In this document: in pieces, positions 37,728 to 45,748 of the stretch
How the letters are laid out: every line of letters begins with the position of its first letter
Numbering within the stretch: position 1 is the stretch's first letter
Origin: CAYJAZ01 sp964369185
GTDB taxonomy: Bacteria > Desulfobacterota > Desulfovibrionia > Desulfovibrionales > Desulfovibrionaceae
NCBI GenBank assembly: GCA_964369185.1
Contig: CAYJEN010000001.1
Coordinates: 1 to 64,000, forward strand
DNA length: 64,000 nt
Reading direction: 5' to 3'
Made by a program: the position numbers and the translations under genes
Notes under the pieces: model-generated
Database searches by the model: none
What the model saw: only the letters and a program-made list of their open reading frames with translations
What the model was told of the DNA's origin: nothing

Positions 37728-39221
37728 TCACCTCCCCAGATCTAAATTAACCTCCTTATGACTTCTATCTTCCATGCGAATTCCCCGCATGATTTCATAC
37801 TGCTTACCTATATCCTTTGCATTTTTGGTAGTAGTGACCTTGCGCCCGTAGTCTATGACTTTTGCTCCGTCGGAAAAAGTAAAGAGAATTGCTCCATTTG
37901 GAGTAATTTTATAGATAAAATCAAGTTCTGTACTTGCTTTCATGTCGGCTACAGCAAACAAAATATTTTTAGACTTAGATGTGAAATCAAGACTCGATAT
38001 TTCTTTTTTTGTCGACCAGTTTTCATGGCTTTGTTTCAAGGAATTAAGAACAGTACCTTTAGCTCTAAGATCAAGTTTTTTGTGAGTAGGGGAGTTTTGT
38101 TTGCGGAGCACTTCTAAAGCCTCTTCATTGCCTTCTGTAGCTTTTTTTATAAGGAAATCCTGCCAATTACTGCTATCGACAGTCAGGTTTTGTCGTAGCT
38201 CATTTATTTCAAGCTGTTTCTTGATTTTGACTTGTTTTAGTAGTTCAAATTGAGTCCTTTTACTAACTGCAAGTCCACTAAGTCGTAATTCTTCCTTGAA
38301 CCACTTCTGCTTGATTTTATTGATTTCTTCAAGCTTTGTTGTCTGAACAAACTCTCTCCAAAGTAAACTTTTATAATCGATTGCAAGCGGTTTTCTTTTA
38401 TACCAATCTTTAGCTTTGATATCTTGATTACTTGCTTGGTAGTTACCAAAACGTTCAGTCATTTTTTTATAGGAAAGTTCACGGTTAAATTTACTTGCTT
38501 TCAAGGATTGTTTTCCTTCTTTATTCTTGATAGATAGACCATTTGCTCGTGGTTTTATTTCAAGTCCATATTGTCCAAAGACTTGATGAACCTCTTCCCA
38601 AGAATTTAGATTCTCAAGTTGTTCTATAATCTCGTCATGCTTACCCATCACAAAACGCTCAAAGCTTTCTTCGCCTGTAAGGCTTTCTTTAGTCGCTGAA
38701 CCTTGTGAAAGCTTAGGGGAGTCATCTAATGGATCAATACCGTTATCTATGGAAAGTCCGTATTCTCGCTCTAGTTGACGGCACAAAATATCACGAGATT
38801 TGTAATCTTGAAAAGGTTCGTGTCTTGTAAGTTTATCAATGTGAATCATATTGTAGGCTATATGCATGTGAATATTATCAGTATTTATATGTACCCCACA
38901 ATGTCTTTGATGCTCTGTAAAGCCAAGTATTTCTGCAAAGCGTTTTTCTATGCTTTTGAAGTCGTCAGAGGTGAGCTTATCTTCATCTTCCATACGGAAT
39001 GATATCAGTAAATGATATGTTTTTTCTTTTTTAGTTCGAGTATTTAGCTCTTGAGTTGCTTCGACTTCTTCAATTGCAAGATTGTAATCGTCACTATTCC
39101 ACGCACCTGCAACCCATGAAAGCAAACACTTTTCCCCTTTATGACTTGCATCGGCAATATAGTTTGCAAGTCTGCGGTAGTTATCATTTTCCGCTTTACA
39201 GGTTATATGCTTACTAATCAT
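37728..39221 (-). CDS. MOBP-type relaxase (TraI-like)
   Basis: A 497-residue relaxase. Motif I holds the probable nicking tyrosine Tyr21 (RRLANYIAD) and motif III is HINTDNIHMH (His111, His118, His120), giving the three-histidine metal centre followed by IAYN. This is the IncP TraI type. It nicks oriT, stays bound to the 5' end and is guided through the channel by the coupling protein at the window start. It overlaps the upstream MobC-like gene by four bases. The C-terminal 250 residues are Lys-rich and helical, with no clear helicase or primase domain. Confidence 0.88.
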   Translation of the reverse strand: MISKHITCKAENDNYRRLANYIADASHKGEKCLLSWVAGAWNSDDYNLAIEEVEATQELNTRTKKEKTYHLLISFRMEDEDKLTSDDFKSIEKRFAEILGFTEHQRHCGVHINTDNIHMHIAYNMIHIDKLTRHEPFQDYKSRDILCRQLEREYGLSIDNGIDPLDDSPKLSQGSATKESLTGEESFERFVMGKHDEIIEQLENLNSWEEVHQVFGQYGLEIKPRANGLSIKNKEGKQSLKASKFNRELSYKKMTERFGNYQASNQDIKAKDWYKRKPLAIDYKSLLWREFVQTTKLEEINKIKQKWFKEELRLSGLAVSKRTQFELLKQVKIKKQLEINELRQNLTVDSSNWQDFLIKKATEGNEEALEVLRKQNSPTHKKLDLRAKGTVLNSLKQSHENWSTKKEISSLDFTSKSKNILFAVADMKASTELDFIYKITPNGAILFTFSDGAKVIDYGRKVTTTKNAKDIGKQYEIMRGIRMEDRSHKEVNLDLGR

Positions 39222-39538
39222 ATTCTTCTGAGAGCCCTTTTTAATTCAAGCTGCCTTCTTTCTATTTCCTTTAGTAGAGGGCGAAAATCTTGTGGGTTAT
39301 CCTTTTCGGTTATTGCAAGCTTTAAAAGACCGCCAAGTCGACCTAAGTCCCCATTGATTTTCAATAATTCTCTTCTTGCCTGTGCATCTTCACGGCTTAC
39401 TACAGGAGTTCCAAGGCATACTGCTCGTGCAAAACTTGAGATTGTCATACCTGCACGACTGCTTGAGTCAATGATTTGTTGGTATTCATTTTTTGTGAGG
39501 TAAACCCTCATCATAATTTCTCTAATTTCTTTCTTCAT
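39218..39538 (-). CDS. MobC/TraJ-like ribbon-helix-helix relaxosome protein
   Basis: A 106-residue protein with a ribbon-helix-helix N-terminus (MRVYLTKNEYQQI) and the family segment GDLGRLGGLLKLAI. TraJ of IncP and MobC of mobilisable plasmids bind next to the nick site and help the relaxase. It directly precedes the relaxase gene (ATGA overlap) and starts at the edge of the probable oriT, which fits the function. Confidence 0.82.
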   Translation of the reverse strand: MKKEIREIMMRVYLTKNEYQQIIDSSSRAGMTISSFARAVCLGTPVVSREDAQARRELLKINGDLGRLGGLLKLAITEKDNPQDFRPLLKEIERRQLELKRALRRI

Positions 39539-39582
39539 TTTTCCTCTTTCTTATCACGTTGAGCTTTAGCGAATAAGGCAAA

Positions 39583-39651
39583 CTCGATTATTATCGAGCA
39601 GGCTATAAAGTTGCTTCTTTAAAAAAGTAAGCTTACTTTATCTGTCCTGCC
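39583..39651. other. Probable origin of transfer (oriT)
   Basis: Next to the mob genes lie a perfect 6-bp hairpin CTCGAT/ATCGAG (39583-39598), a perfect 16-bp palindrome AAAGTAAGCTTACTTT (39624-39639), and, five bases further, TCCTGCC (39645-39651). IncP nick regions contain ATCCTGC with an inverted repeat a few bases upstream, so the likely nick is after TCCTG. The relaxase is of the IncP type, which supports this. The remaining bases to 39877 are AT-rich with nothing else recognised. Confidence 0.65.
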
Positions 39652-39877
39652 TTTTGGATTTGAGGAGCATTATAACAAAAAAAGGAAAATAATGATAGTG
39701 TTTATCAAAACTTTCCTTTTATTCGTAGGTATTCTCTGAATTGGTTTGATTTTTTGATAGATTGCCTTAGAAGTGCTTTATTTTGCTTTGTTTTAGCCTT
39801 ATTTATTCAAAAAAAATCAAATTCTTACTCTTGAGTGATATTTTTTATATAAACTAGTTCTTCGTAGCAAAGATTAT

Positions 39878-39906
39878 TTGCAAATAAAAAATATACAGAT
39901 TATAAT
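39878..39906 (+). promoter_or_regulatory. Promoter of the DUF3883 gene
   Basis: TTGCAA (39878-39883) and TATAAT (39901-39906) are 17 bases apart, 45 bases before the start codon. A strong TGGAGGAAAT ribosome-binding site follows at the gene start. Confidence 0.6.
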
Positions 39907-39950
39907 AAATAAAGAAGTAAAATAAACTGATTTAAATACATGGAGGAAAT

Positions 39951-41009
39951 ATGTCAAAAAGTAAGACTCCAATTATCTTTTTCAACATAGGGTGGATGAA
40001 GAACTATCAAGGTCAGACAAAAGAAGATATGGTAATTTCAAATTTTGGCTATGTTGTTGAAAATAAGACTGGGCATGAACAATTTAATTTTTTGGAAAAA
40101 GATGGAGATGTGTTTGGATATGTACCTCTAAAGTGGTATAAAGGTAATAAACCTACAAAGATTGGAATTGAAAGATTAGGTGCAGGAAGCAAAGATGCTT
40201 TTATAGAAGGTGTGACTGTTGTTTTTATTTCAAAAAATCCTTACGCAAAAGGTACAAGAGTTGTTGGTTGGTATCAAAATGCAACAGTTTATAGAGAACC
40301 AAAACCTCTTGAAGATAGGCTTATTCAAGGGCATTCGCAATATTACTATGCTCGTGCAGACAAAGAAAACTGTTTTTGTATACCAGAAGATGAGAGAGAA
40401 ATACTAATACCTACTGCCGAAAAAAATAAAGAAAAAGTGAAAAAAAAAGGAGGCTATGGACAAACTCCAATTTGGTACGCAAGCGATCGTTTAGATGTTC
40501 AAAAAATGGTTTTAACATATATTGATGATATTCAGAAAAAAGAAAGAACACTAAAAGTAAGTGAAGATGATTTTTTTAGGATAAAACTATCACAAGAAGA
40601 TAAAAAAAAGATTGAAATAGTAGCTGTAGATACAGTTATTAAGAGCTATCAAGGCAAAGGTTATGAGGTTGTTAGTACTGAATCTGAGAACTGTGGCTGG
40701 GATTTAGTTGCTATGAAGGGTAAAAAAGAAGTTTATATTGAAGTCAAAGGTACCGCTGGAAAACAACTGTCGTTTCAGCTTACTCATAATGAGTACACTC
40801 AATTAAAAGAGAACTATGAAAAATACAGAATTGCATTTGTAAAAGATTGTCTACGTAAACCTCACTTGGAAATATACCGTATAGAGCGAGTCAAAAATAA
40901 TAAAAAGATTGTATATAAAGGGGTAAAAATCACGAAAAAAGAAGAAAAGATATTCTACCTTACGGAACGGGTAGAAACTACAGCCTTCCCTACAGCAATT
41001 ATAAAGTAA
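39951..41009 (+). CDS. DUF3883-type nuclease-like protein with an unassigned N-terminal domain
   Basis: A 352-residue protein. Residues about 225-310 form a DUF3883 PD-(D/E)XK-like fold: GYEVVSTE, CGWDLVAMKG (Asp251) and YIEVKGT (Glu264, Lys266). The first 115 residues are beta-rich (FFNIGWMKNYQG, VVGWYQNATVYREP) and look like a reader-type domain attached to a nuclease, similar in plan to modification-dependent restriction enzymes. I cannot name it. The gene is monocistronic, has its own promoter, and lies between oriT and the integrases, a usual place for defence cargo. Confidence 0.65.
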   Translation: MSKSKTPIIFFNIGWMKNYQGQTKEDMVISNFGYVVENKTGHEQFNFLEKDGDVFGYVPLKWYKGNKPTKIGIERLGAGSKDAFIEGVTVVFISKNPYAKGTRVVGWYQNATVYREPKPLEDRLIQGHSQYYYARADKENCFCIPEDEREILIPTAEKNKEKVKKKGGYGQTPIWYASDRLDVQKMVLTYIDDIQKKERTLKVSEDDFFRIKLSQEDKKKIEIVAVDTVIKSYQGKGYEVVSTESENCGWDLVAMKGKKEVYIEVKGTAGKQLSFQLTHNEYTQLKENYEKYRIAFVKDCLRKPHLEIYRIERVKNNKKIVYKGVKITKKEEKIFYLTERVETTAFPTAIIK

Positions 41010-41070
41010 GTAAGAAGGTACAGAGTGAATTTAGAGTATAATAAAGCCCATTATGCGAACCTATAGTATT

Positions 41071-41110
41071 CTCAAAACACCTTTATTCTAAAGAGTAAAG
41101 GTGTTTTGAG
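41071..41110. terminator. Bidirectional terminator
   Basis: CTCAAAACACCTTTA (41071-41085) pairs perfectly over 15 bases with 41096-41110 around a 10-base loop. It separates the + strand DUF3883 gene from the minus-strand integrase. T-rich sequence follows on both sides. Confidence 0.8.
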
Positions 41111-41115
41111 ATTTA

Positions 41116-42101
41116 TTAATGTGCAATATTAGAATTTAAGGAGATTTTTTTTACCTCCTTAGAAGCTTGTTTTCTTGAGTTATTTTTGGATTTTCTCTGT
41201 TTTTTAGTACGTTTTTTAGGTTCTAGATTTTCAACTTTCTTTTTTGATGAAGAAAGCAAATCCCTTTCAAGTTTATTAATCGCAGGCTTTGTGTGATTGG
41301 GTGCAAGATGTGCATATCGCATAGTCATGCTGATATCTCGATGCCCAAGGACTTTGCCTATTTCAAAAATACTTACTCCATCTTGTGCTAACCATGAGGC
41401 GAAAGTGTGTCGTAAGGAATGAAATACAAATATATTACGCCTATCTGTGACACCGTTATTGAGTCCTGCCTCCTTCACAGCACTTCTGAAATGATTTGAA
41501 ACATCACGAGGAGGTTTTTCAAAAAAGATAAAAGCCATATTCATTTTTGCATAAGTCTTTATTATTCTAAACCTTTCGTCACCTAAATTCACATTTCTGG
41601 AGTGCTTGTTTTTTGTATCATATAGGTGAACTATTCCATTATTAAAATCAATATCTTCGTTCTTCATTTTGAAAATTTCACTTGCTCTCATTCCTGTATT
41701 TAGAGCTATAAAAGAAATATCATGCCATAATTGACTTCTTTTTTGAGAAGTGCTAAAAGATGTTCTGCTTCTTCTTTGGAAAGAAAGCGCTCGCGTTTAT
41801 TGCTGACTATGATTTTAGGAAATCTAGGCAGAGCCTTTTTATATTCTTCAAATTCAATAGCTCTGTTAAGGATTACTTTAAGTAAACCTAAACAATGTGT
41901 TACAGTTTTATGAGTCAAGCCTTTATTGTATAAAGTAGCCATAAAAGAATGAATATCTTTATATTTTAACTTTTTCAGATTAAAGTTTTTCCAGTAGGGG
42001 TGTAAATGCTTCTTGTAACGGTAGGTTTCAGTTCGTAAACTTTTTTGATTAAGTGTGTTTGATTGAACATATACTTGCCATAAACTTTCAATTCTAATCA
42101 T
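41116..42101 (-). pseudogene. Tyrosine integrase, frameshifted copy
   Basis: The frames 42101-41706 and 41691-41116 form one tyrosine recombinase similar to the intact copy next to it. The first holds the SAM-like N-terminal domain; the second starts with MRASEIFKMK and holds the catalytic HSLRHTFASWL and LGHRDISMTMRYAH segments with the nucleophile Tyr. The break is in an A6 tract on the coding strand (about 41739-41744). One more A would read SQLWHDISFIALNTGMRAS in frame, as in the sister gene. The C-terminus is Lys-rich. It could be dead, phase variable, or miscalled in sequencing. Confidence 0.8.
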
Positions 42102-42277
42102 AATAATGCCTCCGTATAAAATTTTTTTTGATAATTAAATACGGAGGAATATTGAGCTATTATAATCTAAGTGCGGGGTCGTTTTATGTTGCTTTTGAGT
42201 GGTTTTATTTAATGATTACAACTTATTATTTAAACAATCTTGTTTTGCTAAGTTTTGCCTATTTCTACTTGTAATCT

Positions 42278-43153
42278 TTAGATTTTTTCTTGACTATAAA
42301 ATGGGCTTATGGTATTCGGAATTAAGCTTATGGCGTGCTTCCCTTGCTCGGGTGCAAGATGGGCGTATCTCATTGTCATTTGTAGACTTTTATGTCCTAA
42401 AAGACTGCTTACAACTGCAAGAGCTACTCCTTCTTGAACAAGCCACGAGGCAAATGTATGTCTAAGTGAGTGAAATACAATTTGATTTCTTTTTTCAGTT
42501 ATGTTGTGATTAAACTTTAGTTCCTTTACAACAGAACGAAAAATAGTAGAAGCATCTCGTATTTTGTTATTTGAAAATAAGTAGTTATAATTCTTTGAAG
42601 CATATTTTTGACTTATAGTGAAAGTGGTGTCATTGAGCGGTATTGTTCGATTACTTCCATTTTTGGTTTCAAAAAGTGTTATTGTACCTTGTGGGAAGTT
42701 GATATGTTCAGCTTTTAGTGTGTAAATCTCGCTTGCTCTCATTCCAGTATTGAGCGCAAAGAGGGTAATATCATGCCACAACTCACTTCGGGGGTATAAA
42801 GCTGTAAGAAGTGATCGAGCCTCCTCGATTGTAAGATAGCGATTCCTTTTATTATCATACTTCGGCATGCTAAAATGAGGAATATTGCCTTCATACACTT
42901 CAAATTGCTTGGCACGGTACATGATTGTTCTTAGAAGAGAAAGACAATGAGCAATGCTTTTCGGGCTGAGCCCTTTCTCTGCAAGACACTTTTTATAAGC
43001 CAAAATGTTTTTCATCTTGATGTCAGACAGTTGCTTTCCTTGCCAATACTCTGCTAAATGCAGATTGTAACGATTACGATCTTTTCTAAGGTTTTGTTCT
43101 TTAGAATTAGTTGTTTCGAGGTAAGTTGCCCATGCTTCAGTAATGCTACACAT
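42278..43153 (-). CDS. int: Tyrosine integrase, intact
   Basis: A 291-residue tyrosine recombinase. The N-terminal core-binding domain (about 1-95) is followed by the catalytic domain: Arg in TGMRASEIYTLK, HSLRHTFASWL, and the LLGHKSLQMTMRYAH segment that carries the nucleophile Tyr. It lies 67 bases from the tRNA-derived core, the usual place. It resembles the broken copy at 41116-42101, so the pair is a duplication. It most likely catalyses integration and excision at the tRNA site. No excisionase gene was recognised nearby. Confidence 0.9.
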   Translation of the reverse strand: MCSITEAWATYLETTNSKEQNLRKDRNRYNLHLAEYWQGKQLSDIKMKNILAYKKCLAEKGLSPKSIAHCLSLLRTIMYRAKQFEVYEGNIPHFSMPKYDNKRNRYLTIEEARSLLTALYPRSELWHDITLFALNTGMRASEIYTLKAEHINFPQGTITLFETKNGSNRTIPLNDTTFTISQKYASKNYNYLFSNNKIRDASTIFRSVVKELKFNHNITEKRNQIVFHSLRHTFASWLVQEGVALAVVSSLLGHKSLQMTMRYAHLAPEQGKHAISLIPNTISPFYSQEKI

Positions 43154-43220
43154 AAAGATATCTCCTTATAGGTTGAACTATAAGGATTTATTAGATAAGT
43201 ATAATTTTAGTCGTAGGTTT

Positions 43221-43246
43221 GGGTTCGAGTCCCGCCCTCGGTACCA
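43221..43246 (+). other. Attachment site, 3' end of a tRNA (probably tRNA-Leu)
   Basis: GGGTTCGAGTCCCGC followed by CCTCGGTACCA reads as the T-arm 3' half, acceptor 3' strand, discriminator A and CCA of a tRNA. The T-loop is TTCGAGT and the inner three T-stem pairs form. The outer pair fails, as expected where the element joins the tRNA copy. No matching 5' acceptor strand (ACCGAGG) stands upstream, so this is the duplicated end, and the whole tRNA gene should be at the other boundary. Leucine identity is a guess from the acceptor layout. The other bases of 43154-43460 show no gene. Confidence 0.75.
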
Positions 43247-43460
43247 TTTAGTTTTTATAGAAACTTCAAGGGAATCAGCTAGTTATGATTCCCTTTTTTT
43301 GTTGTGTAAATTCTGCAAATCATGCAATAAAGGGCTCTTAAGTTTGACTTTATGCAAAACATAACTACTATTATTATTAGGTGCATAGTGTGTTCCAAAT
43401 ACATTTGACCTATCATAATATAGTTTATTTTTTAGTATTGTTTAGAATTAGGATTGTTAC

Positions 43461-44018
43461 ATGTTAAATATTAGAAATCAAAATATTAACGAGGTTATAG
43501 AGCGAGAGCTCGAGATGTTTTTAAATGTTAAACAAGAATGTGGTCCGGCAACTTGTCAACAAAACCCAAATATGTTTCGTCATTGGAGATGGATGATTTT
43601 TTCTGTACTTTCGGATGAATATATAGAATCGTATCTGCAAGACCTTATTGATGCAAAAACTAAGGGACGTAATCTTTTAACGGAAAAATATGCGCGTATG
43701 GATAACCTTATTCCTTGTGTATCACCAAACATGGATAAAGTATTGGCAATAACTAAAGCAGAACGCTTTTGGCTTGTTGAACTGGGAAAAGAGTTTCCTT
43801 TGCAATTTTCAAAACAAACAAAACGATTTGACTTTTATTTCTCAGCAGAAGTTGAAACTCTTTCTGAAAGAACCCTCGATTGTTATCTCGATTGTATAGC
43901 TAAGGCACAAAAAGAAGGGCGTAACCTTGCAAAAGAACGCTATCAAAATATAAATGCCCGTTTAAACTACCCAAGTTTAGCAGAAAGAGAAGTTCAATTA
44001 GAAAAGCTTGTTGCATAA
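43461..44018 (+). CDS. DUF4125 family protein
   Basis: A 185-residue protein with the DUF4125 pattern: MFLNVKQE, FRHWRWMIFSVLS, ESYLQDLIDAKTKGRNL and a repeated ending in DCIAKAQKEGRNL. The two halves look like an internal duplication (YLQDLIDAKTKGRNLLTEKY and YLDCIAKAQKEGRNLAKERY). The function of the family is unknown. It is the first chromosomal gene after the element. A hairpin terminator follows at 44094. Confidence 0.7.
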   Translation: MLNIRNQNINEVIERELEMFLNVKQECGPATCQQNPNMFRHWRWMIFSVLSDEYIESYLQDLIDAKTKGRNLLTEKYARMDNLIPCVSPNMDKVLAITKAERFWLVELGKEFPLQFSKQTKRFDFYFSAEVETLSERTLDCYLDCIAKAQKEGRNLAKERYQNINARLNYPSLAEREVQLEKLVA

Positions 44019-44093
44019 TTTATGCTTCTTTGTTCAAGACTTTATTTAGATAGTCACTGCAATACTTTTAAAATATTCTCTTTTTTAAAGTAA

Positions 44094-44125
44094 AAAGGAC
44101 TATATAGTTATTTATATAGTCCTTT
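44094..44125. terminator. Bidirectional terminator
   Basis: AAAGGACTATATA (44094-44106) and TATATAGTCCTTT (44113-44125) pair perfectly around a 6-base loop, with T-rich sequence on the + strand side. It sits between the convergent DUF4125 and EAL genes. Confidence 0.8.
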
Positions 44126-44195
44126 ATATTTTTATTTAAATAAAATTTAATATGTTTCTAAAATGATTACTTTTCTAATGAATACCTTAGTAAGA

Positions 44196-45461
44196 TTACT
44201 CACAAGGTACTAGGTCTTCAAGTGGGCATGGTTTACTATAAAGGTAGCCTTGAGAATAGTTTACACCATATTTTTCTAGCACAGCTTGAATTTCTTCATT
44301 TTCAACAAATTCCGCAATTGTTTTTGCTCCAATAAGTTCCGCCATAAAGCAGATAGATCTTAGAATAATAACATTATTTTCAGATGTTGCTATGTCTTTA
44401 ATTATAGTTCCGTCAATCTTAATGAATTTAGGAGAGAGAGAAATAATAGTCGTGTAAGTAGCATATCCTGAGCCAAAATCATCAACTGAGATACGGCAAC
44501 CATAACTACGTACTTTTTCAACGAAATCGAAAAGCATTTCATCTTGATAGTTTTCAGTTTCTACAAATTCAATTATTATGCGAGTAGCGTCAGGATATTG
44601 TTCTAACTGCCTGTAAAACCATGTTCTAAAAGATTCGCTTGAAATGTCATAAGCTGAAATATTAATGGAAAGGTTTTCAGTGCGGTTACTAAATTCACTT
44701 AGAGTACGCTTAATCATAGCGATACTTAAACGGTTATAAATTTTATATTTTTTTGCAATATCTAGGAAACGGTATGGAGTGTATACAACACCATTTGTAT
44801 CCATTATACGCATAAGTGCTTCATACTTATCTATTTTACCTGTTTCATTATTACGGATACCGTGATAGTAAGGAACAATTCGATTTTCTTTCATTGCAAA
44901 GTTGATTAAATCAAGTATTTGTGCATCGTTTTTTATTGAGTTTGCAACGTCAAAACTATCTGGAGTTATAATAAAGTTTTCTCTTGTATCTTTTGCGTTC
45001 AAAAGAGCATGAAGAGCACGTTCAATGAGTCTGTCTTCTTGCAAAACAACAGCAAAACGTGAAACAGCACTTACATCAATTTCTGAAGAAGCTGCAGATT
45101 CAAACTGCATATAAAACTGTTTCATTAAGGCAAGAAAATCTTCCTTAGGAACATCTTCACCGGCGGCAAGAAGAAAGTTACTGTAGTTGTAACTATAAAG
45201 GAAAATTTTATCGTCTAAGTTAAATAGTGTTAAGGCCTTTTGTACGTTATTTAAAACATCTTTACAACCGGCATAGTAGGTTTCTTCGCCATAGGCCGCA
45301 ATCGAGAGATCTGCATTAACAACTTCGGTCATGCAAAGTTTATTTAACTTTAGTGCGCTTAAATCTTGGCGAAACTTTATCGAGTTCGGCACACCTAAGT
45401 TTTGGTCTATGTAAATACTATTTGGCATAAAAGCAATCTCCCTGCTGCATATTGCACTCAT
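44196..45461 (-). CDS. EAL-domain protein with degenerate GGDEF (c-di-GMP phosphodiesterase)
   Basis: A 421-residue cytosolic protein with no membrane segment. The N-terminal part (about 20-150) resembles a GGDEF domain that has lost its signature (an NFLLAAGED stretch stands in its place). The C-terminal EAL domain has EAL at 214-216, an NISAYDIS segment, FVETEN and DDFGSGYATY, so the metal and catalytic residues of an active phosphodiesterase are present. It would break down cyclic di-GMP. An alternative start at 45428 has a stronger GGGAG site and would drop 11 residues. The neighbouring sugar locus is divergent. Confidence 0.85.
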   Translation of the reverse strand: MSAICSREIAFMPNSIYIDQNLGVPNSIKFRQDLSALKLNKLCMTEVVNADLSIAAYGEETYYAGCKDVLNNVQKALTLFNLDDKIFLYSYNYSNFLLAAGEDVPKEDFLALMKQFYMQFESAASSEIDVSAVSRFAVVLQEDRLIERALHALLNAKDTRENFIITPDSFDVANSIKNDAQILDLINFAMKENRIVPYYHGIRNNETGKIDKYEALMRIMDTNGVVYTPYRFLDIAKKYKIYNRLSIAMIKRTLSEFSNRTENLSINISAYDISSESFRTWFYRQLEQYPDATRIIIEFVETENYQDEMLFDFVEKVRSYGCRISVDDFGSGYATYTTIISLSPKFIKIDGTIIKDIATSENNVIILRSICFMAELIGAKTIAEFVENEEIQAVLEKYGVNYSQGYLYSKPCPLEDLVPCE

Positions 45462-45597
45462 ACATATAATAATCCTTTTTAATTAAAACCACAAGTACAA
45501 AGTTCAATTTTTTTCAAATTTATCTATAACGATATGATTTTTTTATAAAATTATTTTTTACATAAAAAGTTTGCTAAAACAAGAGATTAACTGCAAA

Positions 45598-45617
45598 TAG
45601 TTATAATGCTATAACTA
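45598..45617. promoter_or_regulatory. Palindrome between the EAL and ROK genes
   Basis: TAGTTATA and TATAACTA form a perfect 8-bp inverted repeat around ATGC, about 35 bases upstream of the ROK promoter -35. It may be a second operator or the site of another regulator. Confidence 0.35.
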
Positions 45618-45651
45618 ATTAAAAACTTAGATATTATACAAAAAAAACTGA

Positions 45652-45693
45652 TTGACTTTATATTAACAAAGTTATATAATCAACTTCGTTAAT
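45652..45693 (+). promoter_or_regulatory. Promoter and operator of the sugar operon
   Basis: TTGACT (45652-45657) and TATAAT (45675-45680) are 17 bases apart. An inverted repeat, ATTAACAAAGTT (45662-45673) with AACTTCGTTAAT (45682-45693), matches at 11 of 12 positions and spans the spacer and -10. ROK regulators bind such AT-rich palindromes, so autorepression by the ROK protein relieved by a sugar is likely. Confidence 0.75.
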
Positions 45694-45748
45694 ACTAGAT
45701 AGATTTGCTCTATAAAAAACTCTATAAAAGGTGCAAAGTAGGTGTGGT

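Larger units (their letters stand above)
1..43246. mobile_element. Integrative and conjugative element, right-hand part
   Basis: This stretch combines conjugation genes (TraG-type coupling protein, TraF-type peptidase, topoisomerase, relaxase, MobC/TraJ-like protein, probable oriT), a large defence cargo, and tyrosine integrase genes immediately next to a tRNA 3' end. That layout is typical of an ICE or a mobilisable island inserted in a tRNA gene. The left boundary and the rest of the type IV secretion genes lie outside the window. The right boundary is put at the end of the tRNA-like core at 43246, after which the gene content becomes ordinary metabolism. Whether it still transfers cannot be told, because one integrase copy is broken and the mating-pair genes are not visible. 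Confidence 0.85.

Noticed and set aside
43150..43246. Complete tRNA gene at the right end
   Set aside because: Only the 3' part is tRNA-like; no matching 5' acceptor strand or anticodon arm can be built from the upstream bases.
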